From an uncultured Oscillospiraceae bacterium (GTDB taxonomy: Bacteria > Bacillota > Clostridia > Oscillospirales > Oscillospiraceae), in contig CAKTOH010000002.1 of the NCBI GenBank assembly GCA_934589705.1, positions 124,001 through 188,000 of the forward strand: a stretch of 64,000 nucleotides of DNA, in the 5' to 3' direction. Under the pieces are notes generated by a model. The model was given only the letters and a program-made list of their open reading frames with translations, made no database searches and was not told where the DNA came from. Shown here in pieces: positions 24,835-33,683 of the stretch (positions are counted from its first letter, which is position 1; every line of letters begins with the position of its first letter). Both the position numbers and the translations under genes were made by a program.

Positions 24835-25407
24835 ATGCTGATGAGCTGGATCTGGACGGGAATGGTAGGTATCAGCATTCTGTGCGCCCTTTGGAACGGG
24901 CAAGGCGCCCAGCTTGCCGGGGCAGTATTTCAGGGTGCCCAGTCCGGAGTGAGCCTGGTCATCTCCATGGCCGGGGCGGTGTGTCTCTGGTCGGGCGTAG
25001 CCGCCGTTATGGAGGCCGCAGGCATCATGGGAATGCTCTCCCGGCTTCTTCGTCCCCTGTTGCACCGGGTTTTCCCATCCACCCGCCGGGATTCTCAGCT
25101 GGCAGGCTGCCTCAGCGGTAATTTCTGCGCAAATCTGCTGGGGTTGGGCAACGCCGCCACGCCTATGGGCATTCAGGCCGCCCGGCGGCTGGCCTCCGGC
25201 TCCGCCGCCTCCGATGAGCTGTGCCGGCTGGTGGTTCTGAACACCGCCTCCATTCAGCTGATTCCGGCAAATGTGGCGGCAATACGCTCCGCGCTGGGAT
25301 GCGCCTCCCCCTTCGACATTCTCCCGGCGGTGTGGTTCACCAGCCTTCTGTCCGCCGGGCTGGGAGTGGCCTGTGCCTGGGTGCTGGGAAAGGTCTGGAA
25401 GCCATGA
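24835..25407 (+). CDS. spmA: Spore maturation protein A
   Basis: 190-residue membrane protein of the SpmA/NupG-like nucleoside-recognition family, needed with SpmB for spore-core dehydration in Bacillus and Clostridium. Features: hydrophobic helices, GNFCANLLGLGNAATPMGIQAA and VVLNTASIQLIPANVAAIRSALG. AAAGGGGG precedes the ATG. The stop overlaps the spmB start (ATGA). Good evidence the organism makes endospores. The hairpin cluster lies upstream; no clear housekeeping promoter was found, consistent with sporulation-specific control. Confidence 0.95.
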   Translation: MLMSWIWTGMVGISILCALWNGQGAQLAGAVFQGAQSGVSLVISMAGAVCLWSGVAAVMEAAGIMGMLSRLLRPLLHRVFPSTRRDSQLAGCLSGNFCANLLGLGNAATPMGIQAARRLASGSAASDELCRLVVLNTASIQLIPANVAAIRSALGCASPFDILPAVWFTSLLSAGLGVACAWVLGKVWKP

Positions 25408-25916
25408 CGGATTATCTGGTGCCTCTGATCTTATTTTTCACCATGGCCCTGGCTCTGGGGAAGCGGGAGAACGCCTATGATTTGATGCTGGGTGGGGCAA
25501 AGCAAGGCCTTAAACTCATGGCCTCCATCGCTCCCTCCCTGATTTTGCTGCTGACGGCGGTAAAAATGATGCAGTCCTCCGGGGCGGCAGAGGCCGCGGG
25601 AGGACTGCTGAAACCGATATTTGCTTTTTTCGGCATTCCACCGGAAACGGCACTGCTGGTGCTGGTGCGGCCCTTCAGCGGAAGCGCGGCTCTGGCCGTG
25701 GGAGCGGAGCTGATGGCCCGGTACGGGGTGGATTCCCAGATTGGCCGAACGGCGGCGGTAATGCTGGGCTCCACGGAAACCACCTTCTACACCATCAGCG
25801 TCTATTTTGGAGCCGCCGGGATTCAAAAGACCCGCTACACCCTGCCCGCCGCCTTATTTGCGGACTTCATTGGCTTCTGGGCGGCCTCCCTCACCACCAG
25901 GCTTTTTTTCAGCTGA
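25404..25916 (+). CDS. spmB: Spore maturation protein B
   Basis: 170-residue membrane protein, partner of SpmA. Features: VPLILFFTMALALGKRENAY, GAKQGLKLMASIAPSLILLL, RPFSGSAALAVG and STETTFYTISVYFGAAGI, all typical. The start used is ATG at 25404, which overlaps the spmA stop by 4 bp; an earlier in-frame ATG is inside spmA. Its last 8 bp overlap the end of the convergent signal peptidase gene. Confidence 0.95.
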   Translation: MTDYLVPLILFFTMALALGKRENAYDLMLGGAKQGLKLMASIAPSLILLLTAVKMMQSSGAAEAAGGLLKPIFAFFGIPPETALLVLVRPFSGSAALAVGAELMARYGVDSQIGRTAAVMLGSTETTFYTISVYFGAAGIQKTRYTLPAALFADFIGFWAASLTTRLFFS

Positions 25917-26445
25917 CGCTGACCTGAGGCAAAATCACCTTTCCCAGAATTTTCCCGGTGGCAATGGGCCCGTACTTTTCGCTGCGGCTGTCGGCGGAGT
26001 GGTTCCGGTTATCCCCCATGACAAACACCGTGCCCTCCGGCACCGTCAGGCTCACAACCGTCTGCCCGTCCCTCGGCTCCATGGGGTCAGGTTCTTCCGG
26101 ATTCAGATAGGGCTCGTCAATGGGGATTTCGTTGACCGTGACCGTATCGGTATCATAATCGATTTTCACCCGGTCGCCCTGGGTAGCGATCACCCGCTTG
26201 ACGATGTACGTCCGATCCAGGAGGCCGTCACCTGTATGAATCACCACCACATCCCCATGCCGGGGCTGGGAACCCACCCGGAGCACCAGCAGCAGCTGCC
26301 TGTCGTGAAGGGTGGGATACATAGACCGGCCGTCCACGATTGCCAGCTTCACCACAAAGGTGTTCAGCAGCACCAGGACGATCATCACCCCACAGAAAAT
26401 GGTGAAGCCCCGGTCTTTCTTCTGGTTCTTCTTTTGTTCTTCCAT
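25909..26445 (-). CDS. lepB: Signal peptidase I
   Basis: 178 residues. Short basic cytoplasmic segment, one membrane helix (FTIFCGVMIVLVLLNTFVV), nucleophile Ser in DGRSMYPTL, general-base Lys in YIVKRVIATQGD, and MGDNRNHSADSR box. It removes signal peptides of exported proteins, probably as the housekeeping enzyme. AGGTG precedes the ATG at 26445; a GTG at 26454 is possible. Convergent 8-bp overlap with spmB. Confidence 0.93.
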   Translation of the reverse strand: MEEQKKNQKKDRGFTIFCGVMIVLVLLNTFVVKLAIVDGRSMYPTLHDRQLLLVLRVGSQPRHGDVVVIHTGDGLLDRTYIVKRVIATQGDRVKIDYDTDTVTVNEIPIDEPYLNPEEPDPMEPRDGQTVVSLTVPEGTVFVMGDNRNHSADSRSEKYGPIATGKILGKVILPQVSVS

Positions 26446-26467
26446 GATACACACCTACAAAAAGGAA

Positions 26468-26495
26468 GCCTGCCGCGGCAAAAGCCGCGGCAGGC
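26468..26495 (-). terminator. Terminator of the efp operon
   Basis: Perfect 12-bp stem GCCTGCCGCGGC / GCCGCGGCAGGC with AAAA loop, followed by TTCCTTTTTG on the minus strand. Confidence 0.85.
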
Positions 26496-26509
26496 ACTTG
26501 CTCTGCAAA

Positions 26510-26974
26510 TTACTCTTCTTCGTCGTCTTCCAGGGAGAACTCCAGGGTCTCGCCGCAGTTGGGGCAGACGATACTTCCCTTCTCCAGGGTCTCCTCGTCG
26601 AAGTCGATGATCTCACCGCAGGCGCACTCCACCTCGTAGATGGTGGTGTCCTCGTCGCCGAACTCGAAGCCCTCTTCGGACTCCTCGTCGTCCAGCTCGT
26701 CGGTGTCGTCTTCCTCGTCCCAATCCTCGTCGTCCCAGTCCTCGTCATCCTCATCGTCGAGAATGTAGTCCTCGATGGCGTCCAGGTCTTCCTCGATTTC
26801 ATCCAGCTCATCGGAGATGGCAATGGTGGTCTCCTCGATGTCGCCGACCCGCTTGGTCACGTCACCCAGCAAATCCACAATGGCGGCGATCATCTTGCCC
26901 TCGTTGGACTCGGTGTTCAGCTTCAGGCCCTCCATCAGGCCCTTCAAATAGGCGGACTTTTCAGAAAGCGTCAT
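26510..26974 (-). CDS. Acidic protein with CD1247-type N-terminus and zinc ribbon
   Basis: 154 residues. The N-terminal helix (MTLSEKSAYLKGLMEGLKLN) and following coiled-coil region match the clostridial CD1247-like family. Then comes an extremely acidic stretch of about 40 residues, mainly Asp/Glu, and a C-terminal zinc ribbon with CAC(G) and CPNCG. Function is unknown in the family. It starts 28 bp after efp and ends before a terminator, so both are one transcript; a translation-related role is inference from context. The ATG at 26974 is well spaced from GAAGGAG; the one at 26980 is too close. Confidence 0.8.
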   Translation of the reverse strand: MTLSEKSAYLKGLMEGLKLNTESNEGKMIAAIVDLLGDVTKRVGDIEETTIAISDELDEIEEDLDAIEDYILDDEDDEDWDDEDWDEEDDTDELDDEESEEGFEFGDEDTTIYEVECACGEIIDFDEETLEKGSIVCPNCGETLEFSLEDDEEE

Positions 26975-27001
26975 AATCATTCTCCTTCAAGCGCGAATGG
27001 C

Positions 27002-27565
27002 TTAGGCCTTAGAGCGGCCCAGGTACTCGCCGGTACGAGTATCGATCTGAATCTTATCGCCCTCGTTGACAAACAGGGGCACCTTCACCTCGGCACCGGT
27101 CTCCACGGTAGCGGGCTTGGTGACGTTGGTAGCGGTGTTGCCGGCGAAGCCGGGCTCGGTCTTGGTGACCACCAGGTCTACAAAGTTGGGCACTTCCACG
27201 CCGAAGACCTTGCCCTTGTAGCTCATGATGGTGCAGATGTCGTTCTCCTTGACGAACTTGAAGGAATCGTCCAGGACGGAACCGTCAATGGGCTCCAGCT
27301 CGTAGGTCTCCTGATCCATGAAGTAGTACAGGGAGCCGTCGTTGTAGGAGTACTCCATCTTCTTTCTCTCGATGTATGCGGTGGGGAACTTGGCAGAGGG
27401 GTTCAGGCTGGTCTCGGTCACGCCGCCGGTGATGACGTTCTTCATCTTGACGCGGACGAAAGCAGCACCCTTGCCGGGCTTGACATGCTGGAACTCGATG
27501 ACCTGCATCACCTTGCCGTCCAGCTCAAAGGTAATACCGTTGCGAATATCGCCTGCAGAAATCAT
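27002..27565 (-). CDS. efp: Elongation factor P
   Basis: 187 residues, normal length. Relieves ribosome stalling at consecutive Pro codons. The KOW-like N-domain starts [20 protein letters not shown]; the loop that reaches the peptidyl-transferase centre is [12 protein letters not shown], so the functional residue is Lys. OB domains follow, ending [15 protein letters not shown] precedes the ATG. Promoter found at 27634-27662. Gene order with an M24 peptidase just upstream (27682) is a frequent Firmicutes arrangement. Confidence 0.97.
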   Translation of the reverse strand: MISAGDIRNGITFELDGKVMQVIEFQHVKPGKGAAFVRVKMKNVITGGVTETSLNPSAKFPTAYIERKKMEYSYNDGSLYYFMDQETYELEPIDGSVLDDSFKFVKENDICTIMSYKGKVFGVEVPNFVDLVVTKTEPGFAGNTATNVTKPATVETGAEVKVPLFVNEGDKIQIDTRTGEYLGRSKA

Positions 27566-27633
27566 GTTTTTATCCTCCTAAGACTACCTCTCCGTTTTGG
27601 GAGGCGATTTGTGTTCATAGCTTTAGCTCATAT

Positions 27634-27662
27634 ATTGTACCGCAAAAGCGGCGCTTATGCAA
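27634..27662 (-). promoter_or_regulatory. Promoter of the efp operon
   Basis: Minus strand: -35 TTGCAT (27657-27662), 17-bp spacer, -10 TACAAT (27634-27639). Confidence 0.55.
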
Positions 27663-27681
27663 GAGGAAACCGAAAAAAATC

Positions 27682-28746
27682 TTAGACAATAATGAGATTT
27701 TTCGGGCTCTTTGTCATGTCGATTGTGCCATTTTCGGAAATCACGGTCACGTCTTCGATACGCACGCCGAATTTTCCGGGCAGATAGATTCCCGGCTCTG
27801 CCGAACACACCGCGCCGACCGGAATGGGCTTTTCATACCGGGGGCTCAGGTTGGGGCCTTCGTGGATTTCCAGTCCCAGGCCGTGGCCGTAGCTGTGGCC
27901 GAAAAAGCCGCCGTAGCCCGCCTTGGCAATGACATTTCGGGCAATGGCGTCAATTTCCGCGCCGGTGAGCCCCGCATGAGTTCCTTCGATGGCCGTCTGC
28001 TGCGCCTCCAGCACGATCTGGTACACATGACGCATTTCCGGGGTGACAGAACCCACCGCCACAGTGCGGGTCATGTCCGAACAGTAGCCCTGCCAGGCCG
28101 CCCCGAAGTCCATGGTGATAAAATCCCCCGGCTGGATCACCCGCTCCCCCGCTACTCCGTGGGGCAGGCTGGTGTTGGGGCCGGAGACCACAATGGGGTC
28201 AAAGGCCAGGCCGGTGGCGCCGTTTTTGTACAGGGCGTAAATCAGCTCCGCCTGAAGCGCCAGCTCCGTCATGCCGGGTCGGATTTTTGTCAGAATCTCC
28301 GCAAAGGCCTTGTCCGTGATTGCCTGGGCCTTTTTCATCCGCTCCAGCTCCCAGGGCTCCTTTACGTCCCGGAAGGCGTTGAGCTTTCCGCTGATGGGCA
28401 GAAGCGGGGCTTTCAGTGCCTCCTCAAAGCGCAGAAGCTCCTCCGCCGTCAGATATTTTTCCTCATAGCCCAGGCAGGTGATTCCGAAGTCGGAGATGGC
28501 CTCGTTGATTCGCCGGACATAGCCCCGACCGGTGCCCACATCCAGCACGGTAAAATCCCGGATGTTTTTCCGGGCGGATTCCAGGTAGCGGCTGTCGGTA
28601 AAATAGCGGCAGCCGGACTTGGATACGACGGCCATGCCCTCGGCGATGTCAAATTCCGCGCAGTAATGGCGGCTGCAGCGGCTGGTCAGCAGCAGACCGT
28701 CTGCCTCATCCCCCAGCAGAGACAGGTATTTTTCCAGATTTTTCAT
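27682..28746 (-). CDS. pepP: Xaa-Pro aminopeptidase (M24B)
   Basis: 354 residues. Cleaves the N-terminal residue before Pro. The creatinase N-domain is followed by the pita-bread fold with metal ligands in TMDFGAAWQGYCSDMTRT (two Asp), SYGHGLGLEIHEGP (His), SAEPGIYL (Glu) and VRIEDVTVI (Glu). Follows yqeG with a 4-bp overlap. Pairing with EF-P downstream suits a Pro-linked translation/peptide-recycling neighbourhood. Ends 43 bp from the efp promoter with no obvious terminator. Confidence 0.94.
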   Translation of the reverse strand: MKNLEKYLSLLGDEADGLLLTSRCSRHYCAEFDIAEGMAVVSKSGCRYFTDSRYLESARKNIRDFTVLDVGTGRGYVRRINEAISDFGITCLGYEEKYLTAEELLRFEEALKAPLLPISGKLNAFRDVKEPWELERMKKAQAITDKAFAEILTKIRPGMTELALQAELIYALYKNGATGLAFDPIVVSGPNTSLPHGVAGERVIQPGDFITMDFGAAWQGYCSDMTRTVAVGSVTPEMRHVYQIVLEAQQTAIEGTHAGLTGAEIDAIARNVIAKAGYGGFFGHSYGHGLGLEIHEGPNLSPRYEKPIPVGAVCSAEPGIYLPGKFGVRIEDVTVISENGTIDMTKSPKNLIIV

Positions 28747-29249
28747 TGGGAAAGCCTCCGATTTCCGGCCAAAAAGATAAAGGGCAGCTCCAGGACGTGC
28801 CGGGCTTTCAGCCAGAAGGTGTGATTGTCAATGGCCTTCACCAGGATGGAGGTCACGCCCATGCAGTTGGCTCCCAGGGTGTCGGTGTAAATCTGATCGC
28901 CTACCAGAGCCGCCTGACCTGCCGGGATTCCGTATTTTTCCAGGCACTGGCGGATGCCCCGGGAGAAGGGCTTTTTCGCGTGGGTGATGCAGTCCAAACC
29001 GTATTTTTCGCAGAAGGCGGGCACCCGGTCGTTGTGGCTGTTGGAGACGATGCACACCTGAATATCTTCCTGGGCATTCATGTTTTTCAGCCAGTGCTCC
29101 ATGGCCTGTGTGGGAATGTCGGTGGTATAGGGCACAATGGTATTGTCAAAATCCAGCATCAGAAGGCGAATGTTCCGGCTTCTGAGCAGCTCCGGAGTGA
29201 CATCCGTCAAAGCCTTCGTCATTCGCTTGGGAAGAAGAGAAAAGGGCAT
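28743..29249 (-). CDS. yqeG: YqeG-family HAD (IIIA) phosphatase
   Basis: 168 residues. HAD motif I is MLDFDNTIVPY (nucleophile Asp), motif II VSNSHNDR and the motif III/IV area VGDQIYTDTLGAN. Family members are found in Firmicutes next to GTPase and shikimate genes; the substrate is not settled, though phosphatidylglycerophosphate has been proposed for plant and yeast relatives. GGAGG precedes the ATG; overlaps the peptidase gene by 4 bp. Confidence 0.9.
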   Translation of the reverse strand: MPFSLLPKRMTKALTDVTPELLRSRNIRLLMLDFDNTIVPYTTDIPTQAMEHWLKNMNAQEDIQVCIVSNSHNDRVPAFCEKYGLDCITHAKKPFSRGIRQCLEKYGIPAGQAALVGDQIYTDTLGANCMGVTSILVKAIDNHTFWLKARHVLELPFIFLAGNRRLSQ

Positions 29250-29312
29250 ATTGTCCTCCGTATTTTCATAAATTACTTTCAGGAATTATATCACAGGGAG
29301 GGAGTTTTGTCC

Positions 29313-30026
29313 ATGGCCATGGAACCTTATCTTGCCATGACGGCAGGAGAAATCCGGGGTGCTTCGGTTCTTCCCCGGCGGACAGGGTGGCTTTCCTGTC
29401 ATTTCTCCCCCTCCGGTGCCGGGCTTTCCAACCTGCCCGTTGCGCTGCCTCCCGGCTCTCTTCTGATTCTGGATGACAGCACGCCTATGGACGGCCATGA
29501 CCCGGAGCAGATTGCCGGGCAGCTGGAAAGCTGCGCAAAGCGTCTGGACTGCGCCGGGGTTCTGCTGGATTTCCAGCGACCCGGCCTGGGGGATGTCCAA
29601 ATGCTGGTTTCCCGGCTGGAACAGGCGGTTTCCGTTCCCCTGATCGTTTCCTCGGCCTACGCAAAAAATACCGGGTGCGCCGTTTTTCTCCCGCCGGTTC
29701 CGGCAGATGTGCCTCTGGCGGAATATTTATCCCCCTGGCGTGGCCGGGAAATCTGGCTGGAGGCGGCCTTGGACGGTCTGGAAATCGCCCTGACAGAATC
29801 GGGGGCTGCTCCCACGCCCCTGCCCCGCTGGGAGCAGCCGGAGGCGGAGGGCTTCCGGGATTCCAGGCTTTCCTGCCATTATCGCTGTGAACTCCGGGAA
29901 AACGCGGCGGTTTTCACCCTCTGGCGCAGTCCGGAGGACTTAAAAGCGCTTCTTGACCAGGCCGAAAGCCTGGGTGTTGCCGCCGCCGTGGGGCTGTATC
30001 AGGAGTTATTTCCCGCTTTCGGCTGA
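29313..30026 (+). CDS. Uncharacterised protein, possibly TIM-barrel-like
   Basis: 237 residues, no signal peptide. Alternating beta/alpha pattern with GSLLILDDSTPMDGHDPEQIA, CAGVLLDFQRPGL and VPLIVSSAYAKNTGCAVFLPPVP suggests a barrel that binds or once hydrolysed a glycan, but conserved catalytic residues are not recognisable. GGGAGGGAG lies 9 nt before the ATG at 29313. It is flanked by yqeG (divergent) and folA (convergent, with the last 21 bp overlapping). I do not recognise the family. Confidence 0.7.
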   Translation: MAMEPYLAMTAGEIRGASVLPRRTGWLSCHFSPSGAGLSNLPVALPPGSLLILDDSTPMDGHDPEQIAGQLESCAKRLDCAGVLLDFQRPGLGDVQMLVSRLEQAVSVPLIVSSAYAKNTGCAVFLPPVPADVPLAEYLSPWRGREIWLEAALDGLEIALTESGAAPTPLPRWEQPEAEGFRDSRLSCHYRCELRENAAVFTLWRSPEDLKALLDQAESLGVAAAVGLYQELFPAFG

Positions 30027-30503
30027 CCGGCGGCAATACAGCAGCATTTCATAAGCAATGCCGTTTTCCTCGCCGGATTGGAGGGTCTGGGAGAGAACCC
30101 AGTCCGGGTCTTTGTCCAGATTGGGGAAAAAGGTATCGGATTCCGGGGTAGTGTGCACCTTCGTCACATAGGCCCGGTCACAGTAAGGAAGCATCTGCCG
30201 ATAGACGCTCCCCCCGCCGATGACAAAGGCTCTGGGGGCGTTCTTCACCTGCTTCAGCACCTCTTCCGGGCCGTGGCACACCGTAAAGCCGGGAATATCC
30301 CCTTCCGAACGGCTCATGGCCAGATTCACCCGGCCGGGCAGGGGCTTTTTCCCCGGAAAATCCTCGATGGTGCGCCGACCGGCAACAACCGTGGCTCCCC
30401 GGGTGGTCTCCCGGAAGAATTTCCGGTCGGCAGACAGGGCGATGGGCTGGGTGCCATCCCGGCCGATGCCCCAGTCGTCATAAACCGCAACAATCAGTTC
30501 CAT
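30006..30503 (-). CDS. folA: Dihydrofolate reductase
   Basis: 165 residues, normal length. Reduces dihydrofolate to tetrahydrofolate with NADPH. Motifs: MELIVAVYDDWGIGRDG, the substrate-binding Asp/Glu region KFFRETTRGATVVAGRRT (NADPH loop), PLPGRVNLAMSR and FVIGGGSVYRQMLPYCDRAYVTKV. Starts 9 bp after thyA's stop, so folA is the second gene of the thyA-folA operon: it regenerates the folate oxidised by ThyA. It overlaps the convergent hypothetical gene by 21 bp. Confidence 0.96.
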   Translation of the reverse strand: MELIVAVYDDWGIGRDGTQPIALSADRKFFRETTRGATVVAGRRTIEDFPGKKPLPGRVNLAMSRSEGDIPGFTVCHGPEEVLKQVKNAPRAFVIGGGSVYRQMLPYCDRAYVTKVHTTPESDTFFPNLDKDPDWVLSQTLQSGEENGIAYEMLLYCRRSAESGK

Positions 30504-30512
30504 TGCTTCACC

Positions 30513-31343
30513 TCAGATGGCCATGGGAATTTCAAAATCAAAGGGATGATATCGGTAATTTTCCAGGGTGAAGGAATTCTTGGTAAAGGCGTAGAAATCC
30601 TTCACAGTCTCATCCACCCGGAAGGTGGGCGCCTCATAGCCATCCAGCTCCAGCATGGCCTTCACCGCCGGAATGTGCCGGTCGTAAATGTGGCAGTCGG
30701 CAATCACATGCACCAGCTCCCCCACCTGAAGACCGGAAACCTGAGCCATCATGTGAGTCAGCACCGCGTACTGCACCACGTTCCAGTTGTTGGCGGTGAG
30801 CATATCCTGGGAACGCTGATTCAGAATGGCGTTGAGCTTGCTGCCCGTAACATTGAAGGTCATGGAATAGGCGCAGGGGTACAGGTTCATCTCGTGCAAA
30901 TCCTGGAAATTATAGATATTCGTCAGAATCCGCCGGGAGGCCGGGTTGTGCTTCAGATCATAGAGCACCCGGTCAACCTGGTCAAAGTCCCCTTCTTTGT
31001 AGTGGTGCTGAATGCCCAGCTGGTAGCCGTAGGCCTTGCCGATGGTACCGTCCTCCCCTGCCCACTCGTCCCAGACGTGACTGCCCAGATCGGCGATCCG
31101 GTTGGACTTTTTCTGCCAGATCCACAGAAGCTCATCCACTGCGCTTTTCCAGTAGGTGCGCCGCAGGGTCATAATGGGAAATTCCTTGGAAAGATCATAT
31201 CGGTTCACCACACCGAAGGTTTTGACGGTGTGGGCGGGAGTGCCGTCAGCCCAGTGGGGGCGCACCTCCATGCCTTCATCGGAATAACCCTCTTCCAGGA
31301 TCTTCCGGCAGGTTGCCTTGTATACTTCATCCGCATAGCTCAT
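30513..31343 (-). CDS. thyA: Thymidylate synthase
   Basis: 276 residues. Methylates dUMP to dTMP with methylene-tetrahydrofolate, releasing dihydrofolate. The nucleophile Cys is in LYPCAYSMTFNVTGSKL, with QRSQDMLTANNWNVVQYA and HVIADCHIYDRH (substrate-binding) as expected of ThyA rather than ThyX. Start at 31343 is preceded by AGGAGG. First gene of the thyA-folA operon. Confidence 0.96.
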   Translation of the reverse strand: MSYADEVYKATCRKILEEGYSDEGMEVRPHWADGTPAHTVKTFGVVNRYDLSKEFPIMTLRRTYWKSAVDELLWIWQKKSNRIADLGSHVWDEWAGEDGTIGKAYGYQLGIQHHYKEGDFDQVDRVLYDLKHNPASRRILTNIYNFQDLHEMNLYPCAYSMTFNVTGSKLNAILNQRSQDMLTANNWNVVQYAVLTHMMAQVSGLQVGELVHVIADCHIYDRHIPAVKAMLELDGYEAPTFRVDETVKDFYAFTKNSFTLENYRYHPFDFEIPMAI

Positions 31344-31430
31344 TGGGTTTGCCTCCTAAAGTGTCTTTGGAACATCATACCACAGGCGGACGGAAAGCGC
31401 AATAAGAAAGCCTGCGGCAGTGGGCAAAAA

Positions 31431-31460
31431 GGCTCCCCTTGCCATTCAAGGGGAGCCTTT
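31431..31460. terminator. Terminator after phosphoglucomutase (repeat family C stem)
   Basis: Perfect 11-bp stem GGCTCCCCTTG / CAAGGGGAGCC, flanked by AAAAA and TTT, so it can work from both sides. The same stem core recurs in the repeats near 33510, 33538 and 38043. Confidence 0.8.
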
Positions 31461-31480
31461 GCGTTTTGTCAATCGTTTGT

Positions 31481-33163
31481 TCAGGCCAGAATAGGCTTGA
31501 GGGCAGCGGCGAGGGTCTCCTTCTGAGCCTCCGCCTCGGCAAGGGTCTTGCCCAGGGTGGTGAAATAGGTCTTGATCTTGGGCTCCGTGCCGGAGGGACG
31601 GACAATCACCGTAGCGCCGCCATCCAGGGCGTAGACCAGAACGTTGGCGGCAGGCAGACCGGTTTCGGCGGTATTCTGATAGTCCGTGACTTTCTCGACC
31701 TTGTAGCCGCCGATTTCCCTGGGGGGATTCTGCCGCAGGCCGGACATGATGCCCGCCATTTTATCCATGCCGCTCAGACCCGGGAACTCGAAGGAATCCA
31801 CCTTGTTCAGGTACCGGCCATACTGGGCGTAGATTTCTTCCAGCCGCTCCTTGATGGAAGAACCGACGGAGCGGTAGTAGGCTGCCATTTCGCAAATCAG
31901 CATGGAGCCGACAATGGCATCCTTATCCCGGACATAGGAACCGGCCAGATAGCCGTAGGATTCCTCAAAGCCTAGGATAAACCGGTCAACCTCACCGGCT
32001 GCTTCCAGCCGGGCAATCTGATCGCCGATCCACTTGAAGCCCGTGAGGACGTTGCGCATTTCCACGCCGTAGTGGGCGGCAACCTTGTCGGCCAAGGGGG
32101 TAGATACCAGGGATTTGACGGCAACAGGATTCTTAGGCATAGTACCCTTCTCGATTCTGCCCTGGCAGATATAATCCAGCAGCAGAACGCCCACCTCGTT
32201 GCCGGAAACCAGCTCATAGGTGCCGTCCGGGCAACGGATGGCAATGCCCACCCGGTCAGCGTCCGGGTCGGTAGCCAGCATCAGGTCGGCGCCGGACTTC
32301 TCGGCCAGTTCCAGACCCAGGCGCAGAGCCTCAAAAATCTCCGGGTTGGGATAGGGGCAGGTGGGGAAATTTCCGTCGGGATACTCCTGCTCGGGGACAA
32401 TGGTAATGTCCGTAATGCCGATGTCGTGAAGTACCCGGGTGACAGGCACCAGACCGGAGCCATTCAGGGGAGAATACACCAGCTTCAGCCCCGCGGTTGC
32501 GCACAGGCCGGGACGGACAGAGCGGGACTTGATGGCATCGTACAGAGCTTCCTTGCAGTCCTCGCCCACATAGGCAATCAGCCCCTTGGCCTTCCCTTCC
32601 TCGAATGGCATCCAGGCGGCACCGGTGAGAATATCGGTTTTCTGAATCTGGGCGTACACCACCGCGGCGGCATCGTCCGTCATCTGGCAGCCATCGGGGC
32701 CGTAGGCCTTGTAGCCGTTGTATTTGGCAGGATTGTGGGAGGCGGTAATCATGATGCCGGCGTTGGCATGGTAATAGCGGGTGGCAAAGGACAGAGCGGG
32801 CACGGGCATCAGCGCGTCATAAATGCGCACTTTGATGCCGTTGGCGGCCAGAACGCAGGCGGCCTCCCTGGCGAACACGTCGGAGTTGATCCGGCTGTCG
32901 TAGGAGATGGCAACCAGCTGACTGCCCCCCTGGGTTTTGACCCAGTTGGCAAGGCCCTGGGTGGCCTGACGCACCACATAAATATTCATCCGGTTGGAGC
33001 CCGCGCCCAGGATTCCCCGGAGGCCCGCGGTGCCGAATTTCAGTGCCACGGCGAACCGCTCCTTGATCTGATCCTCCTGACCCGCAATTTCCTTCAGTTC
33101 CCTGGTCAGAGCGGGATCCTCCAGAGAAGCGGAGCACCAACGCTGATAATCCTCCATGTACAT
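31481..33163 (-). CDS. pgcA: Phosphoglucomutase/phosphomannomutase
   Basis: 560 residues. Interconverts glucose 1- and 6-phosphate, feeding glycolipid, wall and nucleotide-sugar synthesis. The phospho-Ser loop is ITASHNPAKYNGYKAYGPDG, the metal-binding loop DPDADRVGIAI, the sugar-binding loop GFEESYGYL and the phosphate-binding loop RPSGTEPKIK. AAAGGTG precedes the ATG at 33163. Promoter at 33220-33248; terminator at 31431. Length and the GFEESYGYL form suit a bacterial PgcA/GlmM-distinct subgroup. Confidence 0.95.
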   Translation of the reverse strand: MYMEDYQRWCSASLEDPALTRELKEIAGQEDQIKERFAVALKFGTAGLRGILGAGSNRMNIYVVRQATQGLANWVKTQGGSQLVAISYDSRINSDVFAREAACVLAANGIKVRIYDALMPVPALSFATRYYHANAGIMITASHNPAKYNGYKAYGPDGCQMTDDAAAVVYAQIQKTDILTGAAWMPFEEGKAKGLIAYVGEDCKEALYDAIKSRSVRPGLCATAGLKLVYSPLNGSGLVPVTRVLHDIGITDITIVPEQEYPDGNFPTCPYPNPEIFEALRLGLELAEKSGADLMLATDPDADRVGIAIRCPDGTYELVSGNEVGVLLLDYICQGRIEKGTMPKNPVAVKSLVSTPLADKVAAHYGVEMRNVLTGFKWIGDQIARLEAAGEVDRFILGFEESYGYLAGSYVRDKDAIVGSMLICEMAAYYRSVGSSIKERLEEIYAQYGRYLNKVDSFEFPGLSGMDKMAGIMSGLRQNPPREIGGYKVEKVTDYQNTAETGLPAANVLVYALDGGATVIVRPSGTEPKIKTYFTTLGKTLAEAEAQKETLAAALKPILA

Positions 33164-33219
33164 TACAAATCACCTTTCCCTTGTTGTATTCAATGGGTTT
33201 GTATCCTTTAGCTGCCTAC

Positions 33220-33248
33220 AATATATACGATTTGCCGGGGCTTGTCAA
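33220..33248 (-). promoter_or_regulatory. Promoter of phosphoglucomutase
   Basis: Minus strand: -35 TTGACA (33243-33248), 17-bp spacer, -10 TATATT (33220-33225). Confidence 0.75.
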
Positions 33249-33292
33249 TATTCTGGAATAGCAGAAAAACAACGTACTCAAATAGAGCACCT

Positions 33293-33610
33293 GTCATTGC
33301 GAACCAGCCCTGTTAGACGCATGTCATTGCGAACCAGCGCGCACGCTGGTGTGGCAATCCCCCGGTCATTCCAGAAGCCAACGTCGGAGCGCAAAGGCTC
33401 CCTTGTGTAAAGGGAGCTGGCAAAAATCTCTGATTTTTGACTGAGGGATTGTAAAACTGCGTCAATGAGAGTACACAAAAAGCTGGGGGTTCTGATCCCC
33501 TCAGCCCCAGTGTGCGCACTGGGGCAGCTCCCCTTGGTCAGCAAGGGGAGCCTTGCCCTCATCCGTCACGGCTTCGCCGTGCCACCTTCCCCGTGGGGGA
33601 AGGCTTTGGG
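33293..33610. repeat. Mosaic of three intergenic repeat families (A, C, B)
   Basis: 33293-33363 has two GTCATTGCGAACCAG units ending in GTGTGGCAATCC (family A). 33389-33455 has GGCTCCCTTGTGTAAAGGGAGCTGG and the mirror stem AAAAATCTCTGATTTTT (family C), and 33508-33550 another family C piece. 33558-33608 is family B (CTCATCCG...CACCTTCCCC...GGGGAAGGCTTT). No gene is present in 33164-33683. Confidence 0.75.
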
Positions 33611-33683
33611 GCGGACGAAATCCCCGGCAGCGGGTGCTGCCGGGGATTGGGTTTCGATGCGCTTTCGTTCAGAACCGACCGAA

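Noticed and set aside
29250..29312. Riboswitch between yqeG and the hypothetical gene
   Set aside because: Only 63 bp and no conserved aptamer motif.
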